A DNA stretch of 64,000 nucleotides from Lachnoclostridium sp. (GCA_021770065.1 JAETRR010000011.1:1-64000); one strand, 5' to 3'. Numbered from the stretch's first letter, positions 52,985-61,639 are shown. Numbers and translations are program-made. Notes: a model not told the origin generated them from the letters alone.

Positions 52985-54007
52985 ATGAAGAGAAAAAGTT
53001 TATTGCTGGCATTTGTTTTATGTACTGTCTTAGTTTTTACGGCCTGCGGCTCCGGGAAGGAGGCAGAGACGCCTGCTGCGCCGGAACCGGCTGCGGAGGA
53101 CGGCGGTGGGGAACAACCGGAAGGAGAGACTGCTCCCGAAGGTGAAAAGAAGCTGAAGATCGCCTACACCTGCCAGGATCTGACCAATACCTATTTTGTC
53201 GATGTGGCAAACGGTGTGAAAGACAGGTGTGAAGAACTGGGCATAGAAGTAAACATTCTGGACGGCAGAGCAGATGTTACCAATCAGATTACGGCTTTTG
53301 AGAATCTGACAGCAGAGGGCATTGACGGCATTATTGTGAGTCCCATTGATCAGACAGCCTTAGAGCCTTCTGTGGCAGCAGCCATTGAGGCAGGAATCCC
53401 GGTTATTTCCGGAAACCAGCTTGTGGAAGGCAGCCAGGCATTTGTAACTGTGCCGGAGTATGATTACGGGTTTGCAATCGGCGAAGAAGCCGGAAAGTGG
53501 ATTAAAGAAAATCTGGACGGAAAGGCAAAAGTAGCAATTTTTGACTATCCGGAGCTTGAGTCCATCATTGACAGAGGAAACGGAATCGAAGAGGGAATCT
53601 TAAGCGTAGCTCCTGATGCGGAGATCGTAGCAAGACAGAGCGCAAACAGTACGGAGAAGGGTATGACCAATATGGAAAATATTCTCCAGGCCAATCCGGA
53701 TGTGGAAGTGGTTGCCTGTGTAAATGATGCGGGCGCTCTGGGCGCATATGAGGCCATGATGGCGGCCGGCAAGGAAAGCGACCGGGTATTCATCGGCGGA
53801 CTGGATGCCATTTCGGAAGCACTCAACAAAATCAAAGAGGGTGGAATTTTCCGGGCAACCGTGGATATTCAGCCTTATGAGACAGGTAAGCTGTTTGTAG
53901 ATACGCTTCTTGAGGTGAGAGAAAGCGGCCCCATCGAAGATACCATTGTAATTCCCATGAAGGTTGTGAATGCGTCCAATATTGGCGATTATACCTTAAC
54001 GGATTAA
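52985..54007 (+). CDS. Sugar ABC transporter substrate-binding lipoprotein (RbsB-like)
   Basis: A 340-residue lipoprotein receptor. The signal peptide ends in the lipobox VFTACGS, so Cys21 or nearby is lipidated, and a Pro/Glu/Gly linker follows (about 24-52). The type I binding fold starts LKIAYTCQDLTNTYFVDVA with GIIVSPIDQTALEP near residue 105 and PEYDYGFAIGEEAG near residue 158. The closest known group binds ribose, galactose or similar. Its 3' end lies in a duplicated hairpin region before the ATPase gene. Ligand is inferred from NanE and the kinase downstream. Confidence 0.92.
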   Translation: MKRKSLLLAFVLCTVLVFTACGSGKEAETPAAPEPAAEDGGGEQPEGETAPEGEKKLKIAYTCQDLTNTYFVDVANGVKDRCEELGIEVNILDGRADVTNQITAFENLTAEGIDGIIVSPIDQTALEPSVAAAIEAGIPVISGNQLVEGSQAFVTVPEYDYGFAIGEEAGKWIKENLDGKAKVAIFDYPELESIIDRGNGIEEGILSVAPDAEIVARQSANSTEKGMTNMENILQANPDVEVVACVNDAGALGAYEAMMAAGKESDRVFIGGLDAISEALNKIKEGGIFRATVDIQPYETGKLFVDTLLEVRESGPIEDTIVIPMKVVNASNIGDYTLTD

Positions 54008-54119
54008 ATCCGCCAGCCTTGAAAGGGCATGTATTAATGGGGTACCCGAAGGGTATACCTTAACAGATTAAATCCGCCAGCCCCGAAGGGGCATGTGTTA
54101 ATGGGATACCCGCAGGGTA
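53992..54119 (+). repeat. Tandem 64-base duplication with hairpins after the binding-protein gene
   Basis: Two 64-base units (53992-54055 and 54056-54119). Each holds two small hairpins. In unit A GCCTT-GAA-AGGGC, in unit B GCCCC-GAA-GGGGC: the loop is the same and the stem changes are compensated. The second is TACCC-GAA-GGGTA or ATACCC-GCA-GGGTAT. The first unit covers the stop codon. A hairpin like the second also occurs at 30640-30657. Confidence 0.82.
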
Positions 54120-54271
54120 TGAATAAGAAAAAGGAACCTGACGGTTATTTTAAATAAGGCTCCTAAGGGGAAAGGGCTGTCTTGAAAGAAGTTTCGGGGC
54201 AGCCCGAATTTATAAAGAACACTCTCGAAAACAGATTTTTGGGAGTGCGCAAAAAATAAGTGGGTGAAAAG

Positions 54272-55750
54272 ATGGCAGAAAAACTGCTCGAATTAAAAAA
54301 TATAACAAAAAAGTTTTCCGGCGTTACCGCACTGTCAGACGTATCCCTGGAGATTGAACAGGGAGAAATCCTCACACTGGTGGGAGAAAACGGCGCAGGA
54401 AAATCAACACTGATCAAAGTGATCACAGGGGCGCATGAACCCACCTCTGGGGAATTCTGGTTTGAGGGAAAGCGTATAGAGCATAACTCGCCGGTGCTGT
54501 CCAAGCAGCTGGGGATCGGGGTGATTTATCAGGAACTGAATCTGATGCCCCAGCTTACGGTGGCAGAAAATATTTTCTTTGGTAAGGAATTAAAGAAAGG
54601 GCTGATTCTTGATAAGCAGGCGATGCAGAAAAGCTGCAGGGAGCTGATTGCCGAGCTGGGGGTAGAAATAGATCCGCAGGCAAAGGTTTCCAGCCTATCC
54701 ATTGCAGAGCAGCAGATTGTCGAGATTGCAAAGGCGGTCTCGGATGATATCAAATTCCTCATTATGGATGAGCCCACCGCGCCCCTTACCAACAATGAAA
54801 TTGATAAAATGTTTGAAATCATAGGAAAGCTTCAGAAAAAGGGAGTTGCCATTCTCTATATTTCCCATCGTCTGGAGGAGGTGTTCCAGATTTCAGACAG
54901 GGTATGTATCCTCCGGGACGGAAAGCATATTGTTACCCTGCCCATACAGGAGATAGACAAGCAGGGGCTGATCCGCCATATGGTGGGACGGGAGCTGGGG
55001 CAGGATTACCCTGAGCGGACGGAAGAACCCGGCGGGATTGTACTTTCGGTAAAAGGGATTACCAACAACCGGGTACACGACTGCAGTTTTGACGTAAGGG
55101 CCGGGGAGCTCGTCGGACTGGCCGGACTGGTCGGAGCAGGAAGGACAGAGCTTGCCCGGGCGATTTTCGGTGCGGATCCGGTGAAGGAGGGAACGGTGTT
55201 CCTGAACGGACAGAAACTTAAGATAAACTGTCCTCAGGATGCGATTCGCTACGGAATCGGCCTGATTACGGAGGATCGGAAGAACCAGGGGCTGCTTCTT
55301 AATAAGAGTATTGCTTTTAACACCGTCTATGCCAGCATGAGAAGTGTCTGCCGTATGGGAGTGATTAACAGTGCAAAGGAAAAGAAAATGGCCCGGGAAT
55401 ATATGGATGCCATGGATATTAAGGCATGGTCCCAGGAGCAGACAGCCAAGACACTGTCCGGCGGCAATCAGCAGAAGGTGGTGCTTGCAAAATGGCTGGC
55501 GACCAATTCCAAAGTACTGATTTTTGACGAGCCTACCCGTGGTATTGACGTGGGAGCAAAGGCAGAGATTTATCAGCTTATGCGGAAACTGGCACAGGAA
55601 GGGAAGGCGATCATTATGATCTCCTCCGAGATGCCGGAGCTGATCGGAATGAGCGACCGCGTTCTCGTTATGCGCGGCGGAAAGATCATGGGTGAACTGT
55701 CAAAGGAGGAAGTGACCCAGGAGGGAATCCTTACCCTGGCAACAGATTAG
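54272..55750 (+). CDS. Sugar ABC transporter ATP-binding protein, double ATPase (RbsA/MglA-like)
   Basis: A 492-residue protein with two ABC ATPase halves. The first has Walker A GENGAGKSTLIK near residue 35, a signature VSSLSIAEQQ and LIMDEPTAPL. The second starts near residue 255 with a degenerate Walker A (GLVGAGRTEL) and an intact LSGGNQQKV signature and FDEPTRGID. That asymmetry is normal for this family. The start follows AAGTGGGTGAAAAG. It powers the importer with the next permease. The 264-base gap from the binding-protein gene contains hairpins. Confidence 0.94.
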   Translation: MAEKLLELKNITKKFSGVTALSDVSLEIEQGEILTLVGENGAGKSTLIKVITGAHEPTSGEFWFEGKRIEHNSPVLSKQLGIGVIYQELNLMPQLTVAENIFFGKELKKGLILDKQAMQKSCRELIAELGVEIDPQAKVSSLSIAEQQIVEIAKAVSDDIKFLIMDEPTAPLTNNEIDKMFEIIGKLQKKGVAILYISHRLEEVFQISDRVCILRDGKHIVTLPIQEIDKQGLIRHMVGRELGQDYPERTEEPGGIVLSVKGITNNRVHDCSFDVRAGELVGLAGLVGAGRTELARAIFGADPVKEGTVFLNGQKLKINCPQDAIRYGIGLITEDRKNQGLLLNKSIAFNTVYASMRSVCRMGVINSAKEKKMAREYMDAMDIKAWSQEQTAKTLSGGNQQKVVLAKWLATNSKVLIFDEPTRGIDVGAKAEIYQLMRKLAQEGKAIIMISSEMPELIGMSDRVLVMRGGKIMGELSKEEVTQEGILTLATD

Positions 55751-55854
55751 CGCAGCTCTGTAGGAATAACAGTGTATATTGTGCTTGAACGGGTAAGAGC
55801 GTTGCTGTGTGTGACAGTAACGTAGGAGCTTCTATTGGAAAGGGGTAAGTGAGA

Positions 55855-56823
55855 GTGAGTGACACAAAGAAAGGAAAGAAAATAAAAACACAGGGGATGT
55901 CAAAATTCGCCATATGGATTGCGCTGGTTGTGCTGATGGTATTTTTTTCCGTTGCCTCGGACGGATTTCTGACATCCACAAATCTGTTTAATGTACTGCG
56001 GCAGGTTGCGGTGAACGGAATTGCCGCAGTAGGAATGACGATGGTAATTATCACCGGAGGAATTGATATCAGCGTGGGAGCGATTATGGGTGTGGCTTCC
56101 GTAGGCTGTGCGCTTTTAATGGGAACGGGGCTTCCGCCGGCAGCGGCTGTGGTTCTGGTATTACTGCTTGGCCTGGTGATCGGCATCTGCAACGGATTTT
56201 TTGTCTATGAGATAGAACTGCCTCCCATGATTGCCACACTAGCGGTACAGACCATTCTGCGCGGTGCGACTTATATTATGACAGGAGGGCTTCCGGTGTA
56301 CGGACTGCCCAAAAGTTTTAATATTGTCGGACAGGGCTACTTAGGGCCCATCCCTGTGCCGGTCATTCTGATGGCAGTATGCGTTGCCGTCGGCTGGTTT
56401 ATTCTGGAGAAAATGGCTTTTGGACGATACATATACGGTGTCGGCAGTAATATGGAGGCATCAAGACTCAGCGGTATCCGCGTGCGCCAGGTGATGTACG
56501 GGGTATACGGAATGTGCGGCGCTTTTTCGGCACTGGCGGGAGTCGTGCTTCTAAGCCGAGTAAACAGCGGACAGCCCAAGGCCGGCGAAGGATATGAGAT
56601 GGATATTATTACGGCGGTGGTTTTAGGCGGTGTCAGCACAAGCGGAGGCGAAGGAAAGATTGTGAATGTTCTCATAGGCCTTCTGCTGATCGGCGTTCTG
56701 CTGAACGGAATGACAATTATGAATATATCCGATTATTACCAGAGAGTGGTAAAGGGCGTGGTCCTTTTAATGGCGATCAGCTATGATAAGCTGAGCCAGA
56801 AGAGGGCGAAGAAGGCGGTTTAA
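55855..56823 (+). CDS. Sugar ABC transporter permease (RbsC-like)
   Basis: A permease of about 322 residues with eight to ten membrane segments from residue 18 on. It shows VAVNGIAAVGMTMVIITGGIDISVG near residue 45, the RbsC signature, and MDIITAVVLGGVSTSGGEGK near residue 245, the loop that docks on the ATPase. GTG 55855 was chosen because AAAGGGG sits nine bases before; GTG 55849 is possible. It likely forms a homodimer. Confidence 0.93.
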   Translation: MSDTKKGKKIKTQGMSKFAIWIALVVLMVFFSVASDGFLTSTNLFNVLRQVAVNGIAAVGMTMVIITGGIDISVGAIMGVASVGCALLMGTGLPPAAAVVLVLLLGLVIGICNGFFVYEIELPPMIATLAVQTILRGATYIMTGGLPVYGLPKSFNIVGQGYLGPIPVPVILMAVCVAVGWFILEKMAFGRYIYGVGSNMEASRLSGIRVRQVMYGVYGMCGAFSALAGVVLLSRVNSGQPKAGEGYEMDIITAVVLGGVSTSGGEGKIVNVLIGLLLIGVLLNGMTIMNISDYYQRVVKGVVLLMAISYDKLSQKRAKKAV

Positions 56824-56870
56824 AAAAATAGCAGAATCCGGGAACCGGAATAGAAAGGAGCAAAGTGAAT

Positions 56871-57578
56871 ATGAAGATAGAGGAATTAAAAAAGGGACTG
56901 ATTGTTTCCTGCCAGGCTACATCAGAGGAACCTATGAGAGACAGCGCGATTATGGGAAGATTTGCATATGCGGCACAGATGGGAGGCGCGGTAGGCGTCC
57001 GGGTCAATGGGATTGCGGATATCCTGGCATGCAGGCAGATGGTAAAAATACCGGTGATTGGGATTGTCAAGCATGTATATCCCGGATATTGGAGTTATAT
57101 TACGCCTACGCTCCATGATGTGGAAACCGTATATATGACCGGAGCAGAGATTATAGCCATAGATGCCACAAAGCTTCCAAAGCCCGAAGGCAAGACCACG
57201 GAGGAGCTGTTTACGGCAGTCCGGAAAGAATTTCCCGATGTCCTGCTCATGGGTGACGTGTCTACCCTGGAGGAGGGACTGGCGGCCGTGGAACTTGGAT
57301 GCGATCTGGTGTCTACCACGCTGGCCGGATATACGGAGTACACAAGGAATCATGAGGATACCCGTATCATTGAGTTGCAGGCTCCGGATGTGCAGCTGGT
57401 AAGAGATCTGGCTGAACGGGTGAAAATTCCGGTGGTGGCAGAAGGAAGATACTGGGATGACACGCTGGCCGCGGAAGCCTTCCGGGCAGGAGCCCATAAT
57501 GTGGTGATCGGGGCAGGAATTACAAGACCTCAGATTATTACAAAGAAGATTGTTGACAATATACAGGCGTATCTGTAA
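56871..57578 (+). CDS. nanE: N-acetylmannosamine-6-phosphate 2-epimerase
   Basis: A 235-residue NanE, a TIM barrel that turns ManNAc-6-P into GlcNAc-6-P. The start KGLIVSCQATSEEPM, the strand GVRVNGIADI, IIAIDATKLPKP with a catalytic lysine/aspartate region near residue 100, and VVAEGRYWDD near residue 188 mark the family. ATG 56871 has AAAGGAG ten bases upstream. With the ROK kinase downstream it makes a ManNAc route. The lyase NanA that would make ManNAc from sialic acid is not in the window. Confidence 0.93.
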   Translation: MKIEELKKGLIVSCQATSEEPMRDSAIMGRFAYAAQMGGAVGVRVNGIADILACRQMVKIPVIGIVKHVYPGYWSYITPTLHDVETVYMTGAEIIAIDATKLPKPEGKTTEELFTAVRKEFPDVLLMGDVSTLEEGLAAVELGCDLVSTTLAGYTEYTRNHEDTRIIELQAPDVQLVRDLAERVKIPVVAEGRYWDDTLAAEAFRAGAHNVVIGAGITRPQIITKKIVDNIQAYL

Positions 57579-57613
57579 AAATTATTTCTTGCTGGACGGT
57601 AAAGTCGAAGCTG

Positions 57614-57762
57614 CTTTACCCTTTAGTGCCATCGCGCAGCGATTTTGAACAGTAATATCCTTAACAGTGCACAAATCAATTTGCAGGCACAGCTTTAGGG
57701 GACTGGAAATTGATTTAGGTTAAAGTGTACTGTCAAGGATATTACGGAACTGGAATAGGAGG
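57614..57762 (+). repeat. Structured hairpin repeat, long form, between nanE and the ROK kinase
   Basis: Long form inside an operon. The 5' module is CTTTACCCTTTAGTGCC with the TCGC-GCA-GCGA mini-hairpin (57632-57642). The main stem pairs GTAATATCC (57652-57660) with GGATATTAC (57737-57745). The apex differs from other copies but keeps CAG/CTG. The conserved bulge is TAGGTTAAA here. The tail AGGAGG ends eight bases before the kinase ATG. A GGTAAAG/CTTTACC hairpin overlaps its 5' end (57598-57620). Confidence 0.88.
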
Positions 57763-57770
57763 TAGAAAAT

Positions 57771-58670
57771 ATGTCGATAGCAGCAGCGATCGATACGGGC
57801 GGAACAAAGATAGTGGGAGCGGCAGTAGATGATTCCGGAAATATTTTAAAGGAGATCCGCGTCCCGAATACGGAGAGAGACGGCGAATTTATCCTGCGTA
57901 CCTATATGGATCTGGTAAAAACCCTCCGGGAAGAATACCCGGTATCCGCCATTGGAATCGGTGCAGGCGGCAGACTGGACGAGGAAAAGGGTACGGTTTT
58001 GTACGCGGTAGATATCTACCGCAATTATATCGGACTGAAAATCAAAGCCCGGATGGAAGAAGCCTTCGGGCTTCCCGTCCGGATAACCAACGACTGCCGG
58101 GCTGCCGTCCTTGGAGAGCAGTGGATGGGCGCGGCAAAGGGCTGCAGGAATATTTTCGGAATTATTCTGGGAACCGGCGTGGGCGGAGGTTACTACAGTG
58201 AGGGAAAAATCATTGGCGGCGTCCGGGGCGGAACGGGTGAAGTGGGTCATGTTATTTTACATCGGGGAGGGCGCAGATGCCTGTGCGGACAGCGCGGCTG
58301 TGCGGAGCAGTATATTTCGGGCACGGCTCTCTGGAGCATCTACCGGGAACGCTGCCCGGAATCTTCCATTACGTCCGGTTATGAATTCTTTGAGCTTTAC
58401 AAACAGGGAGATCCAGATGCTGCCCGGGTACTGGAAGGCTTTGTGGACGACCTGGCGCAGTGTGCGGTAAACTGCGCAAATCTCTTTGATCCGGAAATGA
58501 TTCTTATAGGAGGCGGCCTGTCGGATACGGCAGAGGATTGGTGGGAGGAGCTGTTAAAGACCTATGAAGCCATGGGAAATGTCCATACCCGTAAGATTCC
58601 TCTCGTCAAGGCAGAATGCGGAAACCGGGCAGCGCTGCTCGGAGCGGCGAGGTTTGCTTTTGACCGGTGA
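57771..58670 (+). CDS. ROK-family kinase, probable N-acetylmannosamine kinase
   Basis: A 299-residue ROK kinase. It starts AAAIDTGGTKIVGAAV (phosphate loop), with ITNDCRAAVLGEQW near residue 103, LGTGVGGGYY near residue 134, EVGHVILH near residue 160 and the zinc motif CLCGQRGCAEQY near residue 171. The pairing with NanE argues for ManNAc as substrate; GlcNAc or glucose is possible. Its translation starts from the repeat tail that separates it from nanE. Confidence 0.87.
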   Translation: MSIAAAIDTGGTKIVGAAVDDSGNILKEIRVPNTERDGEFILRTYMDLVKTLREEYPVSAIGIGAGGRLDEEKGTVLYAVDIYRNYIGLKIKARMEEAFGLPVRITNDCRAAVLGEQWMGAAKGCRNIFGIILGTGVGGGYYSEGKIIGGVRGGTGEVGHVILHRGGRRCLCGQRGCAEQYISGTALWSIYRERCPESSITSGYEFFELYKQGDPDAARVLEGFVDDLAQCAVNCANLFDPEMILIGGGLSDTAEDWWEELLKTYEAMGNVHTRKIPLVKAECGNRAALLGAARFAFDR

Positions 58671-58692
58671 GCGGTCAAAAAATGCTTACAGT

Positions 58693-58750
58693 TTTACCTT
58701 TATACTTCAGTGTACAAGGGGCAAATGACTCCTTGTGCATTGAGGGTAAA
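58693..58750 (+). terminator. Probable terminator of the amino-sugar operon
   Basis: TTTACC with GGTAAA at the base, then CAGTGTACAAGG with CCTTGTGCATTG around a short loop. It lies 22 bases after the kinase stop, where the base composition turns AT-rich. No long T run follows, so the call is tentative. Confidence 0.6.
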
Positions 58751-59034
58751 GTAAATTTTACAATTCAATCCCTTTCTAAAATGATGTTTGCTTTTTCTTA
58801 TGCTCCATTTTTTCTTCTTTAGCATATTTTCAATTCTTCGATATCTGCAAGTACATTCCTGTCATTTTTGAGGTTCTGTTGAGTTAAGTGCATTTGTATT
58901 GCATTATTATATTATTAAAGCTTAAAATTTATTTTTTATTATAATATATTTGCTTTAATATTATTTTTATATTGACATAATATTTGTTTAAGTTGTATAA
59001 TTATATTTAAATAAAAAGAGGGAGGTAAATCCAA
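58751..59034. other. AT-rich leader region
   Basis: No coding frame. It is far more AT-rich than the flanking operon and marks the edge of an accessory patch. A TTGACA at 58972-58977 and TATAAT at 58997-59002 (19-base spacing) could drive the small ORF and the permease that follow. Confidence 0.55.
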
Positions 59035-59142
59035 TGCGCAAGAAAATAAAGCTTTAAAAAATAGGATTTTATAATTGTAATTATCAAAGATGGTTAGAAA
59101 AATATTTTTCAAATGAAAACTCAGATATAACTACAGGATAAC
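59035..59142 (+). pseudogene. Possible small peptide ORF with an in-frame stop
   Basis: A strong GGGAGG sits seven bases before ATG 59035. The frame reads MRKKIKL, stops at TAA 59056-59058, then stays open as KIGFYNCNYQRWLEKYF and SNENSDITTG to TAA at 59140, eight bases before the permease ATG. One base change would restore a 35-residue peptide. Either a broken small peptide gene or a short translated leader. No family is recognised. Confidence 0.4.
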
Positions 59143-59149
59143 AAGGCAT

Positions 59150-60271
59150 ATGAAAAAACTATATTCTAAAATCAATAAAAAAGTAAAAATAGTATTAAAC
59201 TCTTCTTTCCGACTGGCTGGTTTTTTTGTAATATTGCTTTTATTATCTGGCTTTTTTAAATTATACATATTAAATGAAAATGAAGAAAGCATGGGTAATA
59301 ATCGTGTCTATTTTGCGCTGCAGCAGGAAAGCAGTCCTTTTTCCGTTCCTTTAGAAAAATATTCTGAATTATATTCCCGGCTCTCTGATAATTCAAGATA
59401 CGATTATTATGAATGCTATCTGCAGTATTTGGAAGGGCTGCCTGCTTCGCAAAGCTTTTTTCATTATGAGACGCAAGTTTTATCTGAAAATTGTGAGGCT
59501 GCTTTATGCATTCAAATCAGCGAGAATTTACAAAAAGACAGTGATTTTAAATGTTATGCCGGAAGGCTCTTGAACAGTGGGGATTTTTCGTTTAACGGAG
59601 GCACGATTCCAATTATTGCCGGATATGAATATCGGAATTTATTGCCGTTAGGAACGCAATTTTCTGCAACATATTTATATAATGTGTATACATTTGAAGT
59701 TGTGGGAATTTTGGAAGAAAATTCAAAGATTTATAATCCGGCCCAAATTGTATATTTAGATAAATATATAATCATGCCGAGTTTCCACGCATTAAAATTA
59801 CCCGAAAATATGAAGGGATTAAGTATTCATTATGCCAATAGGACAAGCGGTATACTTGTATCCCCAATAGACGATTTTGCATATGCATCCGGCCATATCA
59901 AGCAGCTGTTATCAAATGCAGAATGCGGAGAGTACTCTGTTAATATTTCCCCTGTAAAATATGCGCTCCTGGAGGAAACAGGGATTCGTCTGGAATGGGT
60001 TATTATCTGTTTATCAGCAGCTGCGTTAATTTCCGGTATATTATATATAAAATATATTAGAAAAGAAAAGGGGTATATTGCACAGAATCTGTTTTTATTC
60101 ACCTGTGCCGAATTTGCAGGCAGTTCTCTGCTTTTCGTTATATTGTACAGACTGATCTTATATCTGTTCATTATAAAAATTGATATTAAAATATTCTTAA
60201 TATGTGAAATATTTGTATTTGTTGTACGGGATTTGGTAATTATATTTCACAAAAAGCTATTGAAGTCTTAA
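59150..60271 (+). CDS. MacB/FtsX-like permease without a visible ATPase
   Basis: A 373-residue membrane protein. One membrane segment near residues 21-40 is followed by a large extracellular domain (about 45-275) and three C-terminal segments (about 280-300, 310-335, 340-362), the topology of MacB/FtsX-type permeases. GTIPIIAGYEY and FEVVGILEEN in the ectodomain resemble the MacB core. Codon use is AT-rich, unlike the operons on both sides, pointing to transfer. No ABC ATPase gene is near. Bacteriocin-linked membrane proteins of this kind exist, but function is not assigned. Confidence 0.65.
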   Translation: MKKLYSKINKKVKIVLNSSFRLAGFFVILLLLSGFFKLYILNENEESMGNNRVYFALQQESSPFSVPLEKYSELYSRLSDNSRYDYYECYLQYLEGLPASQSFFHYETQVLSENCEAALCIQISENLQKDSDFKCYAGRLLNSGDFSFNGGTIPIIAGYEYRNLLPLGTQFSATYLYNVYTFEVVGILEENSKIYNPAQIVYLDKYIIMPSFHALKLPENMKGLSIHYANRTSGILVSPIDDFAYASGHIKQLLSNAECGEYSVNISPVKYALLEETGIRLEWVIICLSAAALISGILYIKYIRKEKGYIAQNLFLFTCAEFAGSSLLFVILYRLILYLFIIKIDIKIFLICEIFVFVVRDLVIIFHKKLLKS

Positions 60272-60417
60272 TGAAACGTGTATGATTCTTTTAACAGCAG
60301 CCAGAGCGTGTTTGAAAATTCATTCTTGCCATCTGTACACTTGGTTTTATTGTATCTTTGGACCAAATCTTATCGAACGAATTTTGATATTTATTTTCCT
60401 TATTTCGCACGATTTTG

Positions 60418-60446
60418 TTGATTTTATCCTTAAAATCGCATATAAT
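60418..60446 (+). promoter_or_regulatory. Promoter of the Phd/VapC pair
   Basis: TTGATT (60418-60423) and TATAAT (60441-60446) are 17 bases apart. CGATTTT (60408-60414) and AAAATCG (60433-60439) form an inverted repeat across the -35 box and spacer, a possible antitoxin site. Confidence 0.7.
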
Positions 60447-60478
60447 AAAATTAATTCTAATAAAAGGAGGATTTAGCC

Positions 60479-60706
60479 ATGGTTGTTACCGCAACGGAAT
60501 TTAAAGCTAATTTCGGAAAGTACCTTGAATTAATTACTAAGGAAGATGTCTTTATTACCCGTAATGGAAAAATGGTTGCTAAAGTTGTAAATCCACAAGT
60601 TTCTGCTGTGGACTCCCTGCGTGGAATGCTCAACGGAATTTCTTCTGGTGTTGACAGAGATTCTTTACGAGAGGAGCGTCTGTTAAAGTATGAAAATAAT
60701 GTGTGA
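60479..60706 (+). CDS. Type II antitoxin, Phd/YefM family
   Basis: A 75-residue antitoxin: VVTATEFKANFGKYLELI is the Phd-type DNA-binding start, FITRNGKMVAKVVNP the second strand pair, and a charged tail (about 48-75) would bind toxin. AAAGGAGG lies nine bases before the ATG. Its last 17 bases overlap the PIN-toxin gene. It differs in sequence from the antitoxin at 27751. Confidence 0.88.
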   Translation: MVVTATEFKANFGKYLELITKEDVFITRNGKMVAKVVNPQVSAVDSLRGMLNGISSGVDRDSLREERLLKYENNV

Positions 60707-61103
60707 TACAAACGTAATCATTGATGTATTATTGGAAAGAGAACCTTTTGTAGAGGATTCTTATAAGGTTCTGAAGCTTTGTGAAGAACATAAAATAGAC
60801 GGTTTTGTATCAGCATCTTCTGTTACTGACATCTTCTATCTTGTTAGAAAATATACTCATAGCACAGAACTGGCCTATAAGGCAGTTGGAAAACTTTTGG
60901 AAATTGTCAAGGTGTGCAGCGTTACGAACAATGATATTCTTGTTGCATTTCAGAAAAAGGCAAAGGATTTTGAGGATTGTCTTGCTGCTGTCTGCGCCAA
61001 ATCTATACATTGCGATTATATTGTTACCCGAAACAAAAGGGACTTTGAGGGCTTTGGTATTCCTGTGCTTACCCCGGCTGAGATTCTTTTAAAAATCATA
61101 TAA
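60690..61103 (+). CDS. Type II toxin, VapC-like PIN-domain ribonuclease
   Basis: A 137-residue PIN-domain RNase. The acidic metal sites are visible: CDTNVIIDVLLEREPF at the start, the SSVTDIFYL helix, KDFEDCLAAVCA and CDYIVTRNKRDF near the end. It is full length and overlaps its antitoxin. Its layout matches the broken PIN remnant at 26248, suggesting several TA families of the same type passed through this genome. Confidence 0.9.
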   Translation: MKIMCDTNVIIDVLLEREPFVEDSYKVLKLCEEHKIDGFVSASSVTDIFYLVRKYTHSTELAYKAVGKLLEIVKVCSVTNNDILVAFQKKAKDFEDCLAAVCAKSIHCDYIVTRNKRDFEGFGIPVLTPAEILLKII

Positions 61104-61639
61104 CACATCTTTCACAGAAAATTTTCTTATCTCCCGGCTGTAGAATGGGATTATGATCGACATAATCCGATGACGCTGTTTCTATGGAGAACATCACAAA
61201 CCTTTAACATAATTTTGGGTTTTATTCCTATCTTGTTTCACTCATAAAACATAATTAGAAAAGAAAAAGGATATATTGCACAAAATATACTTTTATTCAG
61301 TATTTTTGGGCCCAATTTAGGTTACATAGCTCGCTATGTGCCCTTTATTTGGCCCAAATTTCCCATATCTTGCCCTTTAGGTGCAAATTGTGACGCACAT
61401 TTGTCAAAAAGCAATTTTCAAAGATGCTCTGGGGGGTGTCGGGAAAGAAGCAGAATGGGTAATAGGGAATAGAAACCTGGTAATAGTGCACAAAAAATAA
61501 GAATGATTTTCTGTAATAATGTAGAAAATAAGTTTGAGATTTGAAACTGTATTGACATGCTTCAAGGATAGTCGTAAACTGTAGATGTGACATAAGTTAT
61601 ATAATATTACAAATGTAACAGCGAGGAGGTGAAGAAAAG
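61104..61639. other. AT-rich intergenic region
   Basis: No intact gene. It holds a fragment resembling the permease gene (61251-61300), a hairpin ACATAG-CTCG-CTATGT at 61325-61340 inside a GGGCCCAA/TTGGCCC repeat, and a possible promoter TTGACA (61552-61557) with TAAACT (61575-61580) for the PTS genes. An opposite-strand frame at 61345-61593 looks spurious. Confidence 0.5.
61251..61300 (+). pseudogene. Fragment of a second MacB-like permease gene
   Basis: About 50 bases closely match 60052-60101 of the intact permease, encoding IRKEKGYIAQN in both. The surroundings do not match, so this is a leftover of a related copy. It suggests the patch once held two permease genes. Confidence 0.6.

Noticed and set aside
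60282-60476. 64-codon frame between the permease and the antitoxin
   Set aside because: No ribosome site, and it covers the likely TA promoter; the composition is that of AT-rich intergenic DNA.
61345-61593. 82-codon frame on the minus strand before PTS EIIA
   Set aside because: Low-complexity AT-rich translation, no ribosome site, and it overlaps the permease relic and the probable PTS promoter.
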